This document shows positions 1 through 8,394 of a stretch of DNA of 20,012 bases, piece after piece. Both the position numbers and the translations under genes were made by a program. This DNA is from Candidatus Sulfopaludibacter sp. SbA3 (lineage in GTDB: Bacteria > Acidobacteriota > Terriglobia > Bryobacterales > Bryobacteraceae): positions 40,258 through 60,269 of the forward strand of contig OKRF01000093.1 of assembly GCA_900290315.1 (NCBI GenBank). The letters run 5' to 3'. Position 1 is the first letter of the stretch. Each line of letters starts with the position of its first letter. A model generated the notes under the pieces. It was not told the origin of the DNA, searched no databases, and saw nothing but the letters and a program-made list of their open reading frames with translations.

Positions 1-15
1 CCCGCCGCCAAAGGT

Positions 16-37
16 GGTTTCAGTGCAACCAGAAACC
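16..37 (-). terminator. Possible weak hairpin downstream of the large secreted protein gene
   Basis: Six-base inverted repeat GGTTTC (16-21) / GAAACC (32-37) with a 10-nt loop, starting 6 nt past the stop codon at 43-45 on the minus strand. No clear run of T follows on that strand, so a Rho-independent terminator is only a possibility. The window edge prevents a wider look. Confidence 0.2.
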
Positions 38-42
38 GAGGG

Positions 43-2340
43 TTAGCTGATCGTGATGGTCAGTGCTGCGGTACCTTTCCAGCCGCTACCATCCAACACA
101 TTCACAACTACGTTGTACGTCCCGGCGGAACCGGCGGCGGGAGTTCCCGCAAGCGATCCGTCCGATGCCATGGTGAGGCCCGGGGGCAAAGCTCCAGCAC
201 CGGTCGCGGTGACAGAGAAGGTGGTACCCGAGCCGTTGGTAACGGCGAAGGGCTGCGGCGCCGGAGTTGTGGACAGCAAGCCGGATGCGATGGTGAACGC
301 TTGAGGCGTGACCACCACGGTCGGACTCAGCACCATGGAGAGATTCACGCCGCTGGACTGACTGGTCTTCCCATTGGATGTAATCTTAATGGGCAACGAC
401 TTGGGAGTACCGTTCAGCGTCACAACGGAGCCGGTACCATCATGGAAAGTGGCGCCGCTCAGCGGTAGCGTCACATCGATCTGATACAACCCGGCGACCG
501 AGCCGGTGACCCAGCCGGCGAAAATGACCGTGCCGGATGCGCCACCGACGGTGACTGTGGGCAGGTTCGGAGAGTTGTAGTTCAGGCAGGGCTGGATGCC
601 GGTTCCGTACAGAGAACTCTGCATCACGAGGCCGTCATTTGCCACGCTGGCAGTGAGCGCACTCACGGTTGCGGCAGTAATCGCGGCGGCATTCGCGGTA
701 TTGTCCGCGGCCCAGTAAGCATCGGTCAACATGCAGGAGCTGGAGATTTGAGCCAGCGTGCCGTCCGCGTCCGGCCTGCCCAGACCCGTGCCGTACAGGT
801 GGATGGTGTCCGAACTGGCTACCTGCGAGCCGGCCGGATTCGTGTTTCCGATGAGAGACCAGTCCACATTGCTCAGCACCGCGGCATCACCCAAACCATC
901 ATCCGACATGGCGAAGATACCGGGGTCGGTATTGGCAATGGTGACACTGTAGGGGAGACTGGTCAACATGGTTGCGACGGGCGGATTGCCGTAACCGAAG
1001 CTGACGACGATGTCGACCGTGCTGCCGATGTAGCTCTTGACCGCATCGGGAACCAGCAGGTTGATCTGGCTGTTGGTAGCGAACAGGAGCGGCGCCATTC
1101 CGATCAGAGTTTTCGAATTATCGTGAGTGTAGAACCCCACGGTTAGGTTGCGGATGGTGCTTCCGGTATCCGGAGTAAGTTGGGTCAGGTAGCGAAGCAT
1201 GACCGGGTCTTTCACGCCGTACATGATCGCCGGGTTCGGCGCGACACAACCCGTCGCACTGGAGACGCAGAAGTTCGTCCCGAAGATGCTCAGCATATCG
1301 TAGGGGGCTACGGCCGGCAGGGCCGGCGGCGTTGCTTCCAGGAACGATGCTGCGCTGGTGACGGTCGAGATGATCGGATTGATCCCGATGTTCAGGATTT
1401 TCGTTGAGGTCCACTGGAAACAGGACAGGGTGACAGGGTCGGGATTGCAGACGCCGAGATTGACCGTGCCGTTTCCACCGGAGAACGGCAGCAGGGCATC
1501 ATTGGTCGGCACCGTGATGGTCAGCACGATGGTCGTGGAGTTGGAGACGTTCACTGCGATATGGGAATCCGGCACGATAATCGCGCCGTTCACCACTCCG
1601 ACCTGTGTCGCTAGGGTCGTGCCAGTAACGAAGCCGGTGCCACCCAGAACTACCGTGAAGGTTCCGGTGGTGGCATTCGGGACGCTGCCCGGGGTAATGC
1701 TGGTGATGGTGGCGGCCGGAGATACGACCGTAATGACAAACGTTTCCGTGGCCGTACCGCCGCCCCAGGTAAGGGTTACTGTCCCGGTCAGGACGGTTCC
1801 CGGTCCGGCTGTACTAAAGGTTGCTTGCGGAAAACTAATGACGAGTGCGGGGCCGAAACTATACGCTACGCCGCTGTTCATGCTCGGTTGCGGATCCACC
1901 GGCGATCCTGTCGTGCCGGTATGCGTGACCGTATACGGAATCGGCGCGTCGCCGCTGGAGATCGGAGTGATGGTGAAGCTCGGAAGGGGCGCACCCAGGA
2001 TCCAGCTTGTGGTTTGCAAGGCTGGTTCGGAGATCACGATCGAGCTGGCTGCACTCTTTACATGGAGAGTAACCGGCACCAAAGTGTCCAGCGCCCCGGA
2101 AATCTTGAGGTGCACCGTGGCGGTATAAGTACCCAGGGCCAGCGTGTTCGCACCCGCGGTCGGCAGGAAGCTGGGATTCGTGGGCAGAGAACCGCTGCCC
2201 GCGGCCACGTTCAGCCAGAGGGGAAGGGTTGTGGTATCCACGGTCCAGAAGACACCGCCAGTTCCCGTGAGAGTGCTGGACTGCGGCGTATAGGTCGTAC
2301 TTCCCAAGGTGTAAGTCAACGTGACAGGTGTCGCGGAGTC
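43..2340 (-). CDS. C-terminal part of large secreted Ig-like/TIGR03437 protein, in shifted frame
   Basis: About 765 codons that continue the secreted protein beginning at 3755 but in the frame reached by slipping back one base. Visible in order: a BACON-like beta-sandwich repeat ending 'LVPVTLHV', further Ig-like sequence, an IPT/TIG-like stretch beginning 'ATITSITPGSVPNATTGTF', the TIGR03437-type domain ('VTSAASFLEA...MLSIFGTNFC...TDPGIFAM...VAGLYQIDVTLP'), and a final putative-Ig repeat with 'LPPGLTMASDGSLAGTPAAGS'. There is no signal peptide or ATG at its beginning. A TTG at 2317-2319 overlaps the TGA of the upstream frame (2316-2318), so a translationally coupled second protein is formally possible. 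However, a cytoplasmic protein of extracellular repeats is unlikely. The best reading is one gene of about 1,236 codons broken by a single-base indel (mutation or assembly error). TIGR03437 domains are typical of Solibacter-like secreted proteins of unknown function, and the role here is probably structural or adhesive. Confidence 0.75.
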   Translation of the reverse strand, partial: DSATPVTLTYTLGSTTYTPQSSTLTGTGGVFWTVDTTTLPLWLNVAAGSGSLPTNPSFLPTAGANTLALGTYTATVHLKISGALDTLVPVTLHVKSAASSIVISEPALQTTSWILGAPLPSFTITPISSGDAPIPYTVTHTGTTGSPVDPQPSMNSGVAYSFGPALVISFPQATFSTAGPGTVLTGTVTLTWGGGTATETFVITVVSPAATITSITPGSVPNATTGTFTVVLGGTGFVTGTTLATQVGVVNGAIIVPDSHIAVNVSNSTTIVLTITVPTNDALLPFSGGNGTVNLGVCNPDPVTLSCFQWTSTKILNIGINPIISTVTSAASFLEATPPALPAVAPYDMLSIFGTNFCVSSATGCVAPNPAIMYGVKDPVMLRYLTQLTPDTGSTIRNLTVGFYTHDNSKTLIGMAPLLFATNSQINLLVPDAVKSYIGSTVDIVVSFGYGNPPVATMLTSLPYSVTIANTDPGIFAMSDDGLGDAAVLSNVDWSLIGNTNPAGSQVASSDTIHLYGTGLGRPDADGTLAQISSSCMLTDAYWAADNTANAAAITAATVSALTASVANDGLVMQSSLYGTGIQPCLNYNSPNLPTVTVGGASGTVIFAGWVTGSVAGLYQIDVTLPLSGATFHDGTGSVVTLNGTPKSLPIKITSNGKTSQSSGVNLSMVLSPTVVVTPQAFTIASGLLSTTPAPQPFAVTNGSGTTFSVTATGAGALPPGLTMASDGSLAGTPAAGSAGTYNVVVNVLDGSGWKGTAALTITIS

Positions 2341-3755
2341 GCGGCGCTTCCCACCTGAACTGTGACAGGTACCACTACTTCCGGACCCTGAGGAGTCGAC
2401 GTGGGAAGCGCCAGGGAGAAGGAAGTGTAGGTGGTTCCGACGGGTAGGCTTCCGCAGGTAGGGTTCAGCGTCACATTGAGACCAACCGGCGCGGCGGAGG
2501 CGGTGCCGAAGCCCGTCACCAGGAGATAGGCAGGCTTGGTAACCGAGGTTCCAAGAGTAAACGGCGTGCCGTAATTCGCCGGGGACGATACATTCACCGT
2601 GGTGGCGTTGGGCGTATATACGGTACCTGCTTTGGTGCAGGTCACAATCACCGGGCTGGGCGAAACCGTCAGCGGATTTCCGTTGGACGTCATCACGTAG
2701 GTCGCCGTCACCGTCAGAACCGGACCAGGCGTGTCTGGAGTGAAGGTGATCGTTCCGGTTGAGCCGTTCGTGACACCGGCACAGCCGGCGGCCAAATGCA
2801 CCATGAATGGCGTAACGGTGCTGGAATTGACGGCGGTTTTGGCCGAAGTACCGATGACGATCGGCGCACTGGCAGTCGCCTGCGCGTGATTGGTGGCGGC
2901 AATCGAGGTGATGTTGATGTTGGCGTTGGTGGGGGTGGCGGCAATCGAGGTGATGTTGATGTTGGCGTTGGTGGGGCCGAGCAGTGTGTCGCAATACAGC
3001 GTCACTGTGGATGAGGCCGCATGGATCGTGGGAGTGTATACGTTCAGGGTCGCAACCACGGTCAACGGCGTACCGGTCAGCGTGGTTGTGCCGCTGACGG
3101 CCGTTGGAGTAAAGGTGAGGGTTACCGATGGAACGCTGGAGGCGGCGGCACACGTACTGATGGTGAAGTTGAAGTTCACGGGCACCGTTGTGGAGTTGAC
3201 GGTTTGTGCCGCTGGAGCCGCTGCCAGGGGACTACCGTTCGGGAACGTCGGCGTGACGGTATAAGCTCCCGTCGGCTGCTTGAGGGTGACCGCAACCTGA
3301 CCGGCGATCGGTCCGCTGCTGGTGTCGCAATTCAACGTAATGGGGGCCGCAACCAGGGACGCACCGGTAATGCTCAAGGTCGCATTGACGGTGATCGCAG
3401 TACCTGTCGATGGTGTGAAAGTGATTACAACCACCTGGCCGTTCCACGCTCCAGCGCAATTGTTTTGCATGCTGAAGCTGAAGCTTGTGGCAGTACCGCT
3501 GGTCGTGCCGGCGACCGTCGCCCCAGCGGGAGCTGCTGCCAGGGGACTGCCACCGGGGAACGACGGGGTGACTGTCACGCTGCCAGCCGCGCTCAGGTAG
3601 ATGCCGACCGTGCCTGCCGCCGGCACTCCGGTGGTCGCGTTGCAAGTAAGCGTCACGGACGTGGGGGTTGCTGTGAGTGATGCCTGGGCCGTACCCGCAC
3701 AGATGGCCAGCGCGAGTCCTGCAAGCAGAAGTTTTTGGAAGTGAAGTCGAAACAT
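2316..3755 (-). CDS. N-terminal part of large secreted Ig-like repeat protein (frame ends early)
   Basis: 479 codons from an ATG at 3753-3755. The protein starts with a clear Sec signal peptide (MFRLHFQKLLLAGLALAICAGTAQA, cleavage near residue 25). Then come at least four Thr/Ala/Val-rich repeats of about 100 residues, each opening with a motif like 'VTLTCNATTG' or 'ITLNCDTSSG' and carrying one or two Cys that could form disulfides. These are Ig-like/BACON-like beta sandwiches without catalytic motifs. The frame ends at TGA 2316-2318 just after 'VPVTVQVGSAATP'; the overlapping frame resumes with 'SATPVTLTY', so the repeat is cut in mid-domain and continues in the 43-2340 frame. No good Shine-Dalgarno precedes the ATG. 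Expected location is the cell surface or periplasm. Signal peptide and repeats are certain; function is unknown. Confidence 0.85.
   Translation of the reverse strand: MFRLHFQKLLLAGLALAICAGTAQASLTATPTSVTLTCNATTGVPAAGTVGIYLSAAGSVTVTPSFPGGSPLAAAPAGATVAGTTSGTATSFSFSMQNNCAGAWNGQVVVITFTPSTGTAITVNATLSITGASLVAAPITLNCDTSSGPIAGQVAVTLKQPTGAYTVTPTFPNGSPLAAAPAAQTVNSTTVPVNFNFTISTCAAASSVPSVTLTFTPTAVSGTTTLTGTPLTVVATLNVYTPTIHAASSTVTLYCDTLLGPTNANINITSIAATPTNANINITSIAATNHAQATASAPIVIGTSAKTAVNSSTVTPFMVHLAAGCAGVTNGSTGTITFTPDTPGPVLTVTATYVMTSNGNPLTVSPSPVIVTCTKAGTVYTPNATTVNVSSPANYGTPFTLGTSVTKPAYLLVTGFGTASAAPVGLNVTLNPTCGSLPVGTTYTSFSLALPTSTPQGPEVVVPVTVQVGSAATPRHLSR
2892..2975 (-). repeat. Tandem 42-bp duplication inside the secreted protein gene
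   Basis: Two adjacent identical 42-bp units (2892-2933 and 2934-2975). Each encodes 14 residues, so the protein reads ANINITSIAATPT twice in a row, with the second copy ending in ATNHA. The unit length is a multiple of three and leaves the frame open. Confidence 0.9.
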
Positions 3756-4020
3756 AAGTTTTTCGGTTGTGGTTCCGTTTCCTTTGTTACCCGCGCTATC
3801 TGCAGGGGCACGGCCTTCTTATCGGTCGTTTCTGTCTCAATTTAGGGAATCGGGACTCTTGAATTTAGGATCTTTTTAGGATGAAACTCGGTAGGTTCAC
3901 TGCTAACCGTTTTATTTTCAGCGAGCCTCATTGCTCCCGATATTGGAAAAAAACACCAGAATGAATGCTTATTGATTCCTGGGGAGAGGCGGGGTGACGA
4001 AAAATTGACAGCTAATGCGT
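3756..4020. other. Intergenic gap, relatively AT-rich, probable promoter region of the 3755 gene
   Basis: 265 bp between two co-directional minus-strand genes and clearly richer in A+T than the flanking genes. It holds three TTTAGG words (3841-3846, 3864-3869, 3875-3880; CCTAAA on the transcribed strand) and short A/T tracts. I could not place a convincing -35/-10 pair, RNA gene or terminator. The lower GC and the position upstream of the signal-peptide ORF fit a promoter/leader region. Confidence 0.4.
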
Positions 4021-5805
4021 CTATTTTATGGCGATCGTCGCAGTCCCGAGGCTCTTTATGCCTCCGATGGAGATCACGACGGGCACGGCTGGACCTGATG
4101 GCAGACTGACAGGGAGCTGAGCGTTGATCTGGAGCAGACCGATGACCGAACCCACCGGCACAACGCCGACCGGAGCGGTCACAGGCTGGCCGCCGATGGT
4201 CACAGCGACCGCTCCTGCCGGCATGACGGTTCCGCCAGTGACAAGCTGACCTTCAGCGGGCGGCTGCGGATCGCAAGGGCTATTGGGTACGGCGGTGCAG
4301 TTCGTCGTGCCGAACCCAGTGGCATAGATCGCCACCCAGGACCCCGCTGGCGCCGCATTCTTGACGCCATTCACCGAATAGTTGTTCGGCGTCACGCTGG
4401 TATCGATGTTCAGGACGGCCCCTTGTCCGGAAGGGCCCAGTGTGAAGATCCCCGGATCGGCCGTCGCGATGCCCGCTTTCCCTGGGATGGTGGACGTAAC
4501 CCCGTTATATGACACAAACAGATCCACGACGGTGCCGGCGGACTTCTGGGCAATCGCCTCGGGCACGATGCAACTGAGCTGTGTCGGGCTGGTGTACAAC
4601 AACGGCGCAGGTTCACCGGCGATCATGACCGAGGTGTTGGCTCCGCCAACTCCCAGACTGGTGGGCAGCGGGGATCCGGAAAACTGGGTGATACCCGCGG
4701 GCCCGAGTCCCGCGCCATAGATCGTAATGATTTCGCCAGGCGAGATGATGGCAGGGTTATAACTGGCGCTGTTGACCACTGCCCAAACCTGCGGAACTGT
4801 GGGGTCGTAGACCGCAAAATTCCACGGCGCCGATGCCGTGGCGGCCGTCGGAGTAACGATTTCAATCGGCAGATGCCCCGCAGTGGCGAGCAAGGATGCC
4901 GGAATGGTAGCCAGCATGGTGGTCGAATTGACTACCGTAATACTCGTGAGGGGGGTTGTCAGAGCGGTCATCCCGCTGACTGCCGTGGAAGCGGGCGTAA
5001 AATTTGTGCCGGTTATGGTAACTGTGACCGGGTTGGTGCTGCCGGCCGGCGCGCCAGGCGGCCAGGTGCTGACAATTGTGGGAACGCCGGCGGTAACCGT
5101 CAGCGTTACCGTGATCGCCACGCTCTTGTTGAGAGCATTCGTAGAGGAAACCGTCACGGTGCCTTTGTAAGGAGTGGCGGACGGCGTCAGTCCGGTGGCA
5201 TCCACCGTCACCGTCAGCGTTTGAGGAAGACCGATCAGGGCAATGCTTCCGGTGGGCGATGCCTTGAGCCACGTGCTACCGGAGACCGCTACAGAGGCCG
5301 TGAGCGCGTCGCCATCCGTGGAAACAGCCACCTGCGTGGTTTGCACGATTGGGACATTCCCGGTGGTGTAACTGAAATCCAGCGAGGTCACGTTGACCGA
5401 CAAAGAAGCGGGCGCATCGCTCACGCTCAGCGTGACGTTGATTGTCTGCGATGCCGCACCCGCGGCAGTCGCGGTGATCGTGATACTCGCGGGATACGTG
5501 CCGGCGGCCAGTCCCGTGGGATTGGCATATACCGAAAGGCTGGCGGGAGTTGTCCCCGAACTGGCCGAAACGGTCAGGCAGGGGGCGCTGCACGGCGCCG
5601 GCTGGAGGACCGTCACCGTGAAAGCCACGGCAGCCCCAGTGCTCTTGAGCGCCAGCGTCTGCGAGGGGGGGACTGCGCCGCTGATCTGGTACTGAAAGCT
5701 GAGCGATGCCGGCGCGACCGTGATGCTGGAGGCCGCTCCCTGGGCGCGGTCCGCCCCTTGGAAAGCCAACAGGGCGATTAGTGGAAGTAGGCGTTTCGGG
5801 CTCAT
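4021..5805 (-). CDS. Secreted BACON/IPT/TIGR03437 domain protein
   Basis: 594 codons from the ATG at 5803-5805. A longer frame opens at a TTG at 5865, but the internal ATG places a normal Sec signal peptide at the N terminus (MSPKRLLPLIALLAF...AQGA), so it is preferred; no strong Shine-Dalgarno is seen for either. In order: two BACON-like repeats (about residues 25-130 and 131-235; 'ITVAPASLSFQYQISG', 'VTSLDFSYTTGNVP'), an IPT/TIG sandwich (about 236-335; 'VTITGTNFTP'), and a full TIGR03437 domain to the end ('VNSASYNPAIISPGEIITIYGAGLGP', 'ADPGIFTL', 'VIGLLQINAQLP'). It has the same domain order as the end of the larger secreted protein downstream, so the pair probably arose by duplication and shuffling. 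No catalytic residues are seen. A surface structural, binding or adhesion role is inferred; the family has no assigned function. Confidence 0.88.
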   Translation of the reverse strand: MSPKRLLPLIALLAFQGADRAQGAASSITVAPASLSFQYQISGAVPPSQTLALKSTGAAVAFTVTVLQPAPCSAPCLTVSASSGTTPASLSVYANPTGLAAGTYPASITITATAAGAASQTINVTLSVSDAPASLSVNVTSLDFSYTTGNVPIVQTTQVAVSTDGDALTASVAVSGSTWLKASPTGSIALIGLPQTLTVTVDATGLTPSATPYKGTVTVSSTNALNKSVAITVTLTVTAGVPTIVSTWPPGAPAGSTNPVTVTITGTNFTPASTAVSGMTALTTPLTSITVVNSTTMLATIPASLLATAGHLPIEIVTPTAATASAPWNFAVYDPTVPQVWAVVNSASYNPAIISPGEIITIYGAGLGPAGITQFSGSPLPTSLGVGGANTSVMIAGEPAPLLYTSPTQLSCIVPEAIAQKSAGTVVDLFVSYNGVTSTIPGKAGIATADPGIFTLGPSGQGAVLNIDTSVTPNNYSVNGVKNAAPAGSWVAIYATGFGTTNCTAVPNSPCDPQPPAEGQLVTGGTVMPAGAVAVTIGGQPVTAPVGVVPVGSVIGLLQINAQLPVSLPSGPAVPVVISIGGIKSLGTATIAIK

Positions 5806-5924
5806 CGCTTTGGTCGAACCTGCGCCGGCAGGTGTCACCTTAACTGATCGGCCATTCAGCGGCAAAATACGGCTTTTTCCGCGAGGAGACCTGGCGCCCG
5901 CGGTACCCTGGAGTTTGGCGAACT

Positions 5925-6944
5925 ATGAAACTTCACGAAATCGCCTCAGCGTTAGGTTGCCGCCTGGACGGCGACGGAGAGGTAGAAATTTCCGGCGTGC
6001 TCGGTATGGAACATGCCGGACCGGGACACCTGACGTTTCTGGCGAACCCCAAATATGCCCCAAAGGTCAAGCACACCAAAGCTTCCGCGATCCTGGTTTC
6101 CGAATCTCTACCCTCCCCCGCCCCAGCCTGCCTCATTTCGGAAAATCCCTACCTCGATTTCGCCCGCGCCCTCGCCCTGTTCTACCAACCACCCCGTCCG
6201 GTGCCCGGCATTCATCCCCTGGCCTACATCGCTCGCTCCGCCACCATCGGCGAGAACTGCTCCATCGGGCCTTTCGCCGTGGTGGGGGAACGCTCCCGCA
6301 TCGGACGCAATGCCATCCTCCATCCCCATGTCGTGATCTATGAAGGCGCAGAGATCGGTGACGATTTTTTGGCGCACTCCCACGCCTGCGTGCGGGAATT
6401 TTGCCGCATCGGCCATCGCGTGACATTGCAGAACGGCGTGGTGGTGGGCGGCGACGGTTTCGGCTTCGCCAAGCGCGCCGACGGCAGCCATTTCAAAATC
6501 GTGCAAAGCGGCGTCACCATCCTGGAAGACGACGTGGAGGTCCAAAGCCTCACCAGTGTGGACCGCGCCACCGTGGGCGAGACCCGCGTCAAGCGCGGCG
6601 CCAAGGTCGATAGCCTGGTACAGATCGGCCACGCTTGCACCGTGGGCGAAGACAATATCATCTGCGCTCAGACCGGCCTGGCAGGCAGCACCGTATTGGA
6701 ACGAAACGTGCTGTTAGCCGGACAGGTGGGCTCGTCCGGCCACCTCACGGTGCATGAAGGGGCGATTGTCTACGCGCAAAGCGGGATCGGCGGAGATGTC
6801 GCGCCGAATACGCGCATCTCCGGATCCCCCGCCTTCGCCGCTGGCGAGTGGCTGCGTGCGGTCACCGCCTACACCAAGCTGCCCGAACTGCTGAAAACCG
6901 TGCGAGATTTGAAGAAGAGAGTGGAAGAACTGGAAAAGAAATGA
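5925..6944 (+). CDS. lpxD: UDP-3-O-acylglucosamine N-acyltransferase (lipid A biosynthesis)
   Basis: 339 aa, the normal length for LpxD. The enzyme adds a 3-hydroxyacyl chain from acyl-ACP to the 2-amino group of UDP-3-O-acylglucosamine, the third step of lipid A synthesis, in the cytoplasm. The N-terminal LpxD domain (about 1-95) binds uridine. The middle is a left-handed beta helix of hexapeptide repeats (about 100-300) with the LpxD signature 'GGDGFGFAK'. His236 in 'VQIGHAC' matches the catalytic His of E. coli LpxD. The C terminus is a short charged helix ('KTVRDLKKRVEELEKK'). A GGAG at 5910-5913 lies 11 nt before the ATG, a rather long spacing. The gene is outside the usual lpxD-fabZ-lpxA cluster and heads a run of tightly spaced genes. 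It is divergent from the secreted protein gene at 5805. Confidence 0.96.
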   Translation: MKLHEIASALGCRLDGDGEVEISGVLGMEHAGPGHLTFLANPKYAPKVKHTKASAILVSESLPSPAPACLISENPYLDFARALALFYQPPRPVPGIHPLAYIARSATIGENCSIGPFAVVGERSRIGRNAILHPHVVIYEGAEIGDDFLAHSHACVREFCRIGHRVTLQNGVVVGGDGFGFAKRADGSHFKIVQSGVTILEDDVEVQSLTSVDRATVGETRVKRGAKVDSLVQIGHACTVGEDNIICAQTGLAGSTVLERNVLLAGQVGSSGHLTVHEGAIVYAQSGIGGDVAPNTRISGSPAFAAGEWLRAVTAYTKLPELLKTVRDLKKRVEELEKK

Positions 6945-7747
6945 GCGCCCACACACCCCCTCACGGAAACCGCAGGCCCGTCGCCTACCTCAACGAGCAG
7001 TTTTTGAACAGCGCCGACGCGCGAGGTCTCCGCATCCTGGCGGAGTACCTGGAACCCCTGGCCCATTTCCGCAAGGAGAAGATTCGCGATACCGTGGTTT
7101 TCTTCGGCTCGGCGCGCACCACTGAAGATGGACCCATGGCCAGGTATTACAACGAGGCCCGCACGCTGGCGCGCATGCTGACGGAGTGGTCGGACACTCT
7201 CACCAATTCGGCTTGCCGGTTTGTGGTCTGCTCGGGCGGAGGCCCTGGCATCATGGAGGCCGCCAACCGTGGAGCGGCGGATGCCAACGGGAAGACCATC
7301 GGGCTGAACATCGGGCTGCCGTTCGAACAGTTCCCCAATCCCTACATCACCCCGGAACTCAGCTTCGAGTTTCACTACTTCTTCATGCGCAAGTTCTGGT
7401 TTGCGTACATGGCCAAAGCTCTGGTGGTGTTTCCCGGCGGCTTCGGCACCATGGATGAGCTGATGGAAATCCTCACCCTCACGCAAACCCAGAAGCTCAC
7501 CAAGAAAATGTCCATTCTGCTCTACGGCTCCAGCTACTGGAACGAGATCATCAACTTCCAGGCGTTGGTGAAGCATGGCGTGATTTCGCCGCAGGATCTC
7601 AACCTGTTCCAGTTCGCCGACGATCCCGACGCCGCATTCGCCATCCTGAAGGAAGGGCTCCTGACTTACGCCATGCATCCGGAAATCCAGGAAACCCCAG
7701 CCCTTTCCAGTTCCCGCAATCCCCAAATGCCGGGTGGCACGTTGTAA
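6941..7747 (+). CDS. LOG-family nucleotide 5'-monophosphate nucleosidase (lysine decarboxylase-like)
   Basis: 268 aa from the ATG at 6941, which overlaps the lpxD stop as ATGA. An open extension to 6848 lies inside lpxD and is rejected. Rossmann-like LOG fold: 'SGGGPGIMEAANRG' from about residue 98 and 'PGGFGTMDELME' from residue 165. These are the two nucleotide-binding/catalytic signatures of phosphoribohydrolases that cleave AMP or cytokinin nucleotides to free base and ribose 5-phosphate. The family is often misnamed lysine decarboxylase. It carries an N-terminal extension of about 50 residues and a longer C terminus than minimal LOG proteins, which fits the TIGR00730-like/PpnN-like range. 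Likely cytoplasmic, with a role in nucleotide salvage. Substrate cannot be read from the sequence. It ends in the TAATG junction with the next gene, so the two are probably translated together. Confidence 0.88.
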   Translation: MSAHTPPHGNRRPVAYLNEQFLNSADARGLRILAEYLEPLAHFRKEKIRDTVVFFGSARTTEDGPMARYYNEARTLARMLTEWSDTLTNSACRFVVCSGGGPGIMEAANRGAADANGKTIGLNIGLPFEQFPNPYITPELSFEFHYFFMRKFWFAYMAKALVVFPGGFGTMDELMEILTLTQTQKLTKKMSILLYGSSYWNEIINFQALVKHGVISPQDLNLFQFADDPDAAFAILKEGLLTYAMHPEIQETPALSSSRNPQMPGGTL

Positions 7748-8394
7748 TGCCGCTGGTCGATCTCAGCCATACCGTGGAGCATGGCATGGTCACTTACAAA
7801 GGGCTGCCTGCTCCCCTGATCTGCGACTTTCTTTCCCGCGAAGCCAGCCGCGCCTTCTATGCCCCGGGCACGGAGTTCCACATCGGCCGCATCGATATGG
7901 TGGCCAACACCGGCACATACCTCGATTCGCCCTTCCACCGCTATGCCGAAGGCAAGGACCTCTCGCAGTTGCCGCTGGAATCGCTGGCGCATCTGGAAGG
8001 CGTGGTGCTGCGCTGCCCGCAGGGTCTCCGCCCGCAACAGCTTCAGGGTCTCGACCTGCGCCGCAAGGCAGTGCTCCTGCACACCGGATGGGACCGCCAT
8101 TGGCGCACCGATTCCTACTTCGAAGGCCACCCCTTCGTCACCCGCGAAGCGGCAGAGCGCTTGGCTGGGGCCGGCGCGGCGCTGGTGGGCATCGATTCGT
8201 ATAACATCGACGACACGGCCGATGGGTCGCGTCCCACACACACCATCCTGCTGGGTGCGGAAATCCCCATCTGCGAGCACATGACCAACCTCGCCGCGCT
8301 GCCCGCCGCCGGATTCCGCTTTTCCGCTGTCCCCGTCAAAGTCCAGGGTTTCGGTACTTTCCCCGTGCGCGCTTTCGCCTTGGTGGGGGAGTGA
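7747..8394 (+). CDS. Cyclase-family (kynurenine formamidase-like) hydrolase with altered metal motif
   Basis: 215 aa; the ATG shares one base with the upstream TAA. It belongs to the Cyclase family (PF04199), which includes bacterial kynurenine formamidases and isatin hydrolase. Family features: N-terminal 'LVDLSHTVEHGMVTYKG', the central 'NTGTYLDSPFHRY' (residues 54-66), and C-terminal 'RPTHTILLGAEIPICEHMTN' with His165 and Glu172. The family's usual metal motif is HxGTHxDxPxH. Here the first two His are Asn54 and Tyr58, while Asp60 and His64 remain. Either this is a subgroup with a different metal site or the activity differs, so the name formamidase should not be transferred. No tryptophan-degradation gene lies nearby. 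No signal peptide, so probably cytoplasmic. The gene joins the next one through a TGATG overlap. Confidence 0.85.
   Translation: MPLVDLSHTVEHGMVTYKGLPAPLICDFLSREASRAFYAPGTEFHIGRIDMVANTGTYLDSPFHRYAEGKDLSQLPLESLAHLEGVVLRCPQGLRPQQLQGLDLRRKAVLLHTGWDRHWRTDSYFEGHPFVTREAAERLAGAGAALVGIDSYNIDDTADGSRPTHTILLGAEIPICEHMTNLAALPAAGFRFSAVPVKVQGFGTFPVRAFALVGE

Noticed and set aside
2344..3153. The long minus-strand frame to 43 extended upstream to an ATG at 3153
   Set aside because: This stretch is low-quality His/Arg-rich sequence in the shadow of the signal-peptide-bearing frame 2316-3755. Only the part after about 2340 carries real domains.
4005..4033. TTGACA on the plus strand as a promoter
   Set aside because: It points into the 3' end of a minus-strand gene, there is no matching -10 and no plus-strand gene follows.
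4838..5781. Plus-strand frames antisense to the secreted protein genes
   Set aside because: They are shadows produced by high GC and repeat composition, with no domains, starts or ribosome binding sites.
5806..5865. TTG start at 5865 for the 594-residue secreted protein
   Set aside because: It would bury the signal peptide behind 20 polar residues; the ATG at 5803-5805 gives a normal export signal.
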